5,541 nucleotides of DNA from Gemmatimonadota bacterium (GTDB taxonomy: Bacteria > Gemmatimonadota > Gemmatimonadetes > Longimicrobiales > Gaopeijiaceae). This document shows positions 4,637 to 5,541 of the stretch, piece by piece. The notes below the pieces were generated by a model that had not been told where the DNA came from, ran no database searches, and saw only the letters and a list, made by a program, of their open reading frames with translations. The stretch spans positions 1-5,541 of the forward strand of contig PWZC01000049.1 in assembly GCA_003567615.1 (NCBI GenBank), given 5' to 3'. Both the position numbers and the translations under genes were made by a program. Numbering within the stretch: the stretch's first letter is position 1; each line of letters starts with the position of its first letter.

Positions 4637-5541
4637 ATGTCCAGCTCCGACTCCCTCTCCCAGAGCGACATCGACGCCCTCTTCAGCGGGGACGGAGGTG
4701 CCGAGGAGCCGGAAGTCCAGGATATGGGCCCCGAAGCCCAGGTCTACGACTTCCACCGCCCCTCCCGCATCTCCAAGGAGCGCCTGAGTTCGCTCAAGGC
4801 CATCTACGGTCTGGTCACCAAGGGCCTTGAGGGCTGGTTCGCCGGGCGGATCCGGGAGCAGATCTCCATTGAACTGGAGTCGCTGGAGCCTCTCACCTTC
4901 GGCGAGTTCCTCCTGGCGCTGCCCTCGCCATGCTCCTCGTACCTGCTGGGGCTGGGAGGCGAGGGGATGGGCACGGCAGTGGTGGAGATGGGGCAGGACT
5001 TCTCGTTCTTCGTGGTGGACCGGTTCCAGAGCGGTCAGGGCGAGGTGGAGGTCCCGGATCGTTCACTCACGCTGGTGGAGCGGGCCCTGGTGCAGTTGGT
5101 GGTGGATCGTCTCTCGCACCAGCTCAAGGACGCGTGGCGGGACCACATGGGCCTCGACCCACGGGTCGTCGGCTTCGAATCCGTCCCCGAGATGATCCAG
5201 ATCGCGAACCCGGAAGACCCGGTCCTGGTGGCCCACATCAAGGTCTGGGCCGGGGACCTGTCTTCGCTCCTCCTCATCTGCCTCCCCTTCCCCCTCATCG
5301 AGAAGTTCTTCTCGGATGGGGCGGGTCGGCGCATGACGCTGGCTCGGGGCTCAACCGAGGAGCGGGCCCAGGAAGAGGCATGGATGGCCCAGCACATCGC
5401 CAAGGCCGCGCTCCCGGTGGCGGCCCGACTCCCCACCTTCGGCATCTCCCTGGGACTCCTCTCGGAGCTCAAGGAGGGCGACGTCCTCTCCACCGGCTTC
5501 TCGCCCGACGCGGAGTTGGAGGTCCGGGTGGCGGGGCAAGC
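4637..5541 (+). CDS. fliM: Flagellar motor switch protein FliM (3' end outside window)
   Basis: FliM forms the middle of the cytoplasmic C-ring, binds phosphorylated CheY and, with FliG and FliN, sets rotation direction. The 301 visible residues start at ATG 4637, 4 nt after fliL, and run off the right edge. The family is usually about 320-350 residues, so only the last part is missing. Residues 7-18 (LSQSDIDALFSG) are the N-terminal CheY-P-binding motif. Residues 37-48 (VYDFHRPSRISK) are the conserved lead into the middle domain (about 40-230), with EFLLALPSP and CLPFPLIEKFF. Residues from about 253 onward begin the C-terminal SpoA (FliN-like) domain, with LLSELKEGDVLST at 274-286. The usual GGxG FliG-contact motif after VDR reads SGQG (132-135). 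The Shine-Dalgarno is weak (AGTAGGG spanning the fliL stop), consistent with coupled translation. Confidence 0.96.
   Translation, partial: MSSSDSLSQSDIDALFSGDGGAEEPEVQDMGPEAQVYDFHRPSRISKERLSSLKAIYGLVTKGLEGWFAGRIREQISIELESLEPLTFGEFLLALPSPCSSYLLGLGGEGMGTAVVEMGQDFSFFVVDRFQSGQGEVEVPDRSLTLVERALVQLVVDRLSHQLKDAWRDHMGLDPRVVGFESVPEMIQIANPEDPVLVAHIKVWAGDLSSLLLICLPFPLIEKFFSDGAGRRMTLARGSTEERAQEEAWMAQHIAKAALPVAARLPTFGISLGLLSELKEGDVLSTGFSPDAELEVRVAGQ

Noticed and set aside
3900..4787. 295-residue plus-strand reading frame across the gap and fliL
   Set aside because: It is the wrong frame of fliL and fliM; the Arg/Pro/Gly-rich product has no domain, while the fliL frame is fully recognisable.
1..5541. CRISPR arrays, tRNA/rRNA genes, insertion sequences or prophage genes
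   Set aside because: None were seen. The only repeats are a 16-bp pair and coding low-complexity tracts, and the M15 domain, though endolysin-like, sits in a flagellar operon with no other phage genes.

Overview
This window is a stretch of a flagellar gene cluster, with all genes on the + strand. It comes from a high-GC bacterium: third codon positions are almost all G or C in every gene. The FliL and FliM sequences, the gene order and the base composition look to me most like Gemmatimonadota or a similar GC-rich, deep-branching Gram-negative group. I judged this by eye without a database, so the lineage is tentative.

Layout. (1) Positions 1-1734 hold the 3' part of a gene that is already open at the left edge. 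Its product starts, as far as visible, with an apparently intact M15-type (LAS family) peptidoglycan peptidase domain. A very long Ala/Pro/Gly/Arg-rich linker follows, then a FliK-type hook-length-control C-terminal domain. (2) flgD (1724-2473, hook cap/scaffold) overlaps its stop by 11 nt and has a strong Shine-Dalgarno site inside the upstream gene. (3) flgE (2507-3772, hook protein) follows after 33 nt with its own good ribosome-binding site. (4) Positions 3773-4116 form a non-coding gap of about 344 nt. It holds a strong GC hairpin, a C-rich/G-poor tract with a 16-bp direct repeat, a 13-bp palindrome, an AT-rich patch, and a sequence very like a sigma-54 promoter. (5) fliL (4117-4632, stator/basal-body-associated membrane protein) lies 4 nt before (6) fliM (4637 to the right edge, C-ring switch protein), which runs off the window about 30 residues short of the usual family length.

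How they work together. The first three genes form a hook-building unit: the hook-length/substrate-switch protein, the hook cap and the hook subunit. FliL and FliM belong to the motor and switch unit. The gap between them appears to be a transcriptional boundary, with a terminator-like end for the hook operon and a new sigma-54-type start for the fliL-fliM operon. The flbD-motA-motB genes that often sit between flgE and fliL are absent here.

The most unusual item is the fusion of a wall-cutting peptidase to FliK. It suggests a single exported protein that both opens the peptidoglycan and measures or terminates the hook. I do not know of this domain combination as a standard FliK architecture. 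The N-terminus lies outside the window, so a further upstream domain is possible.
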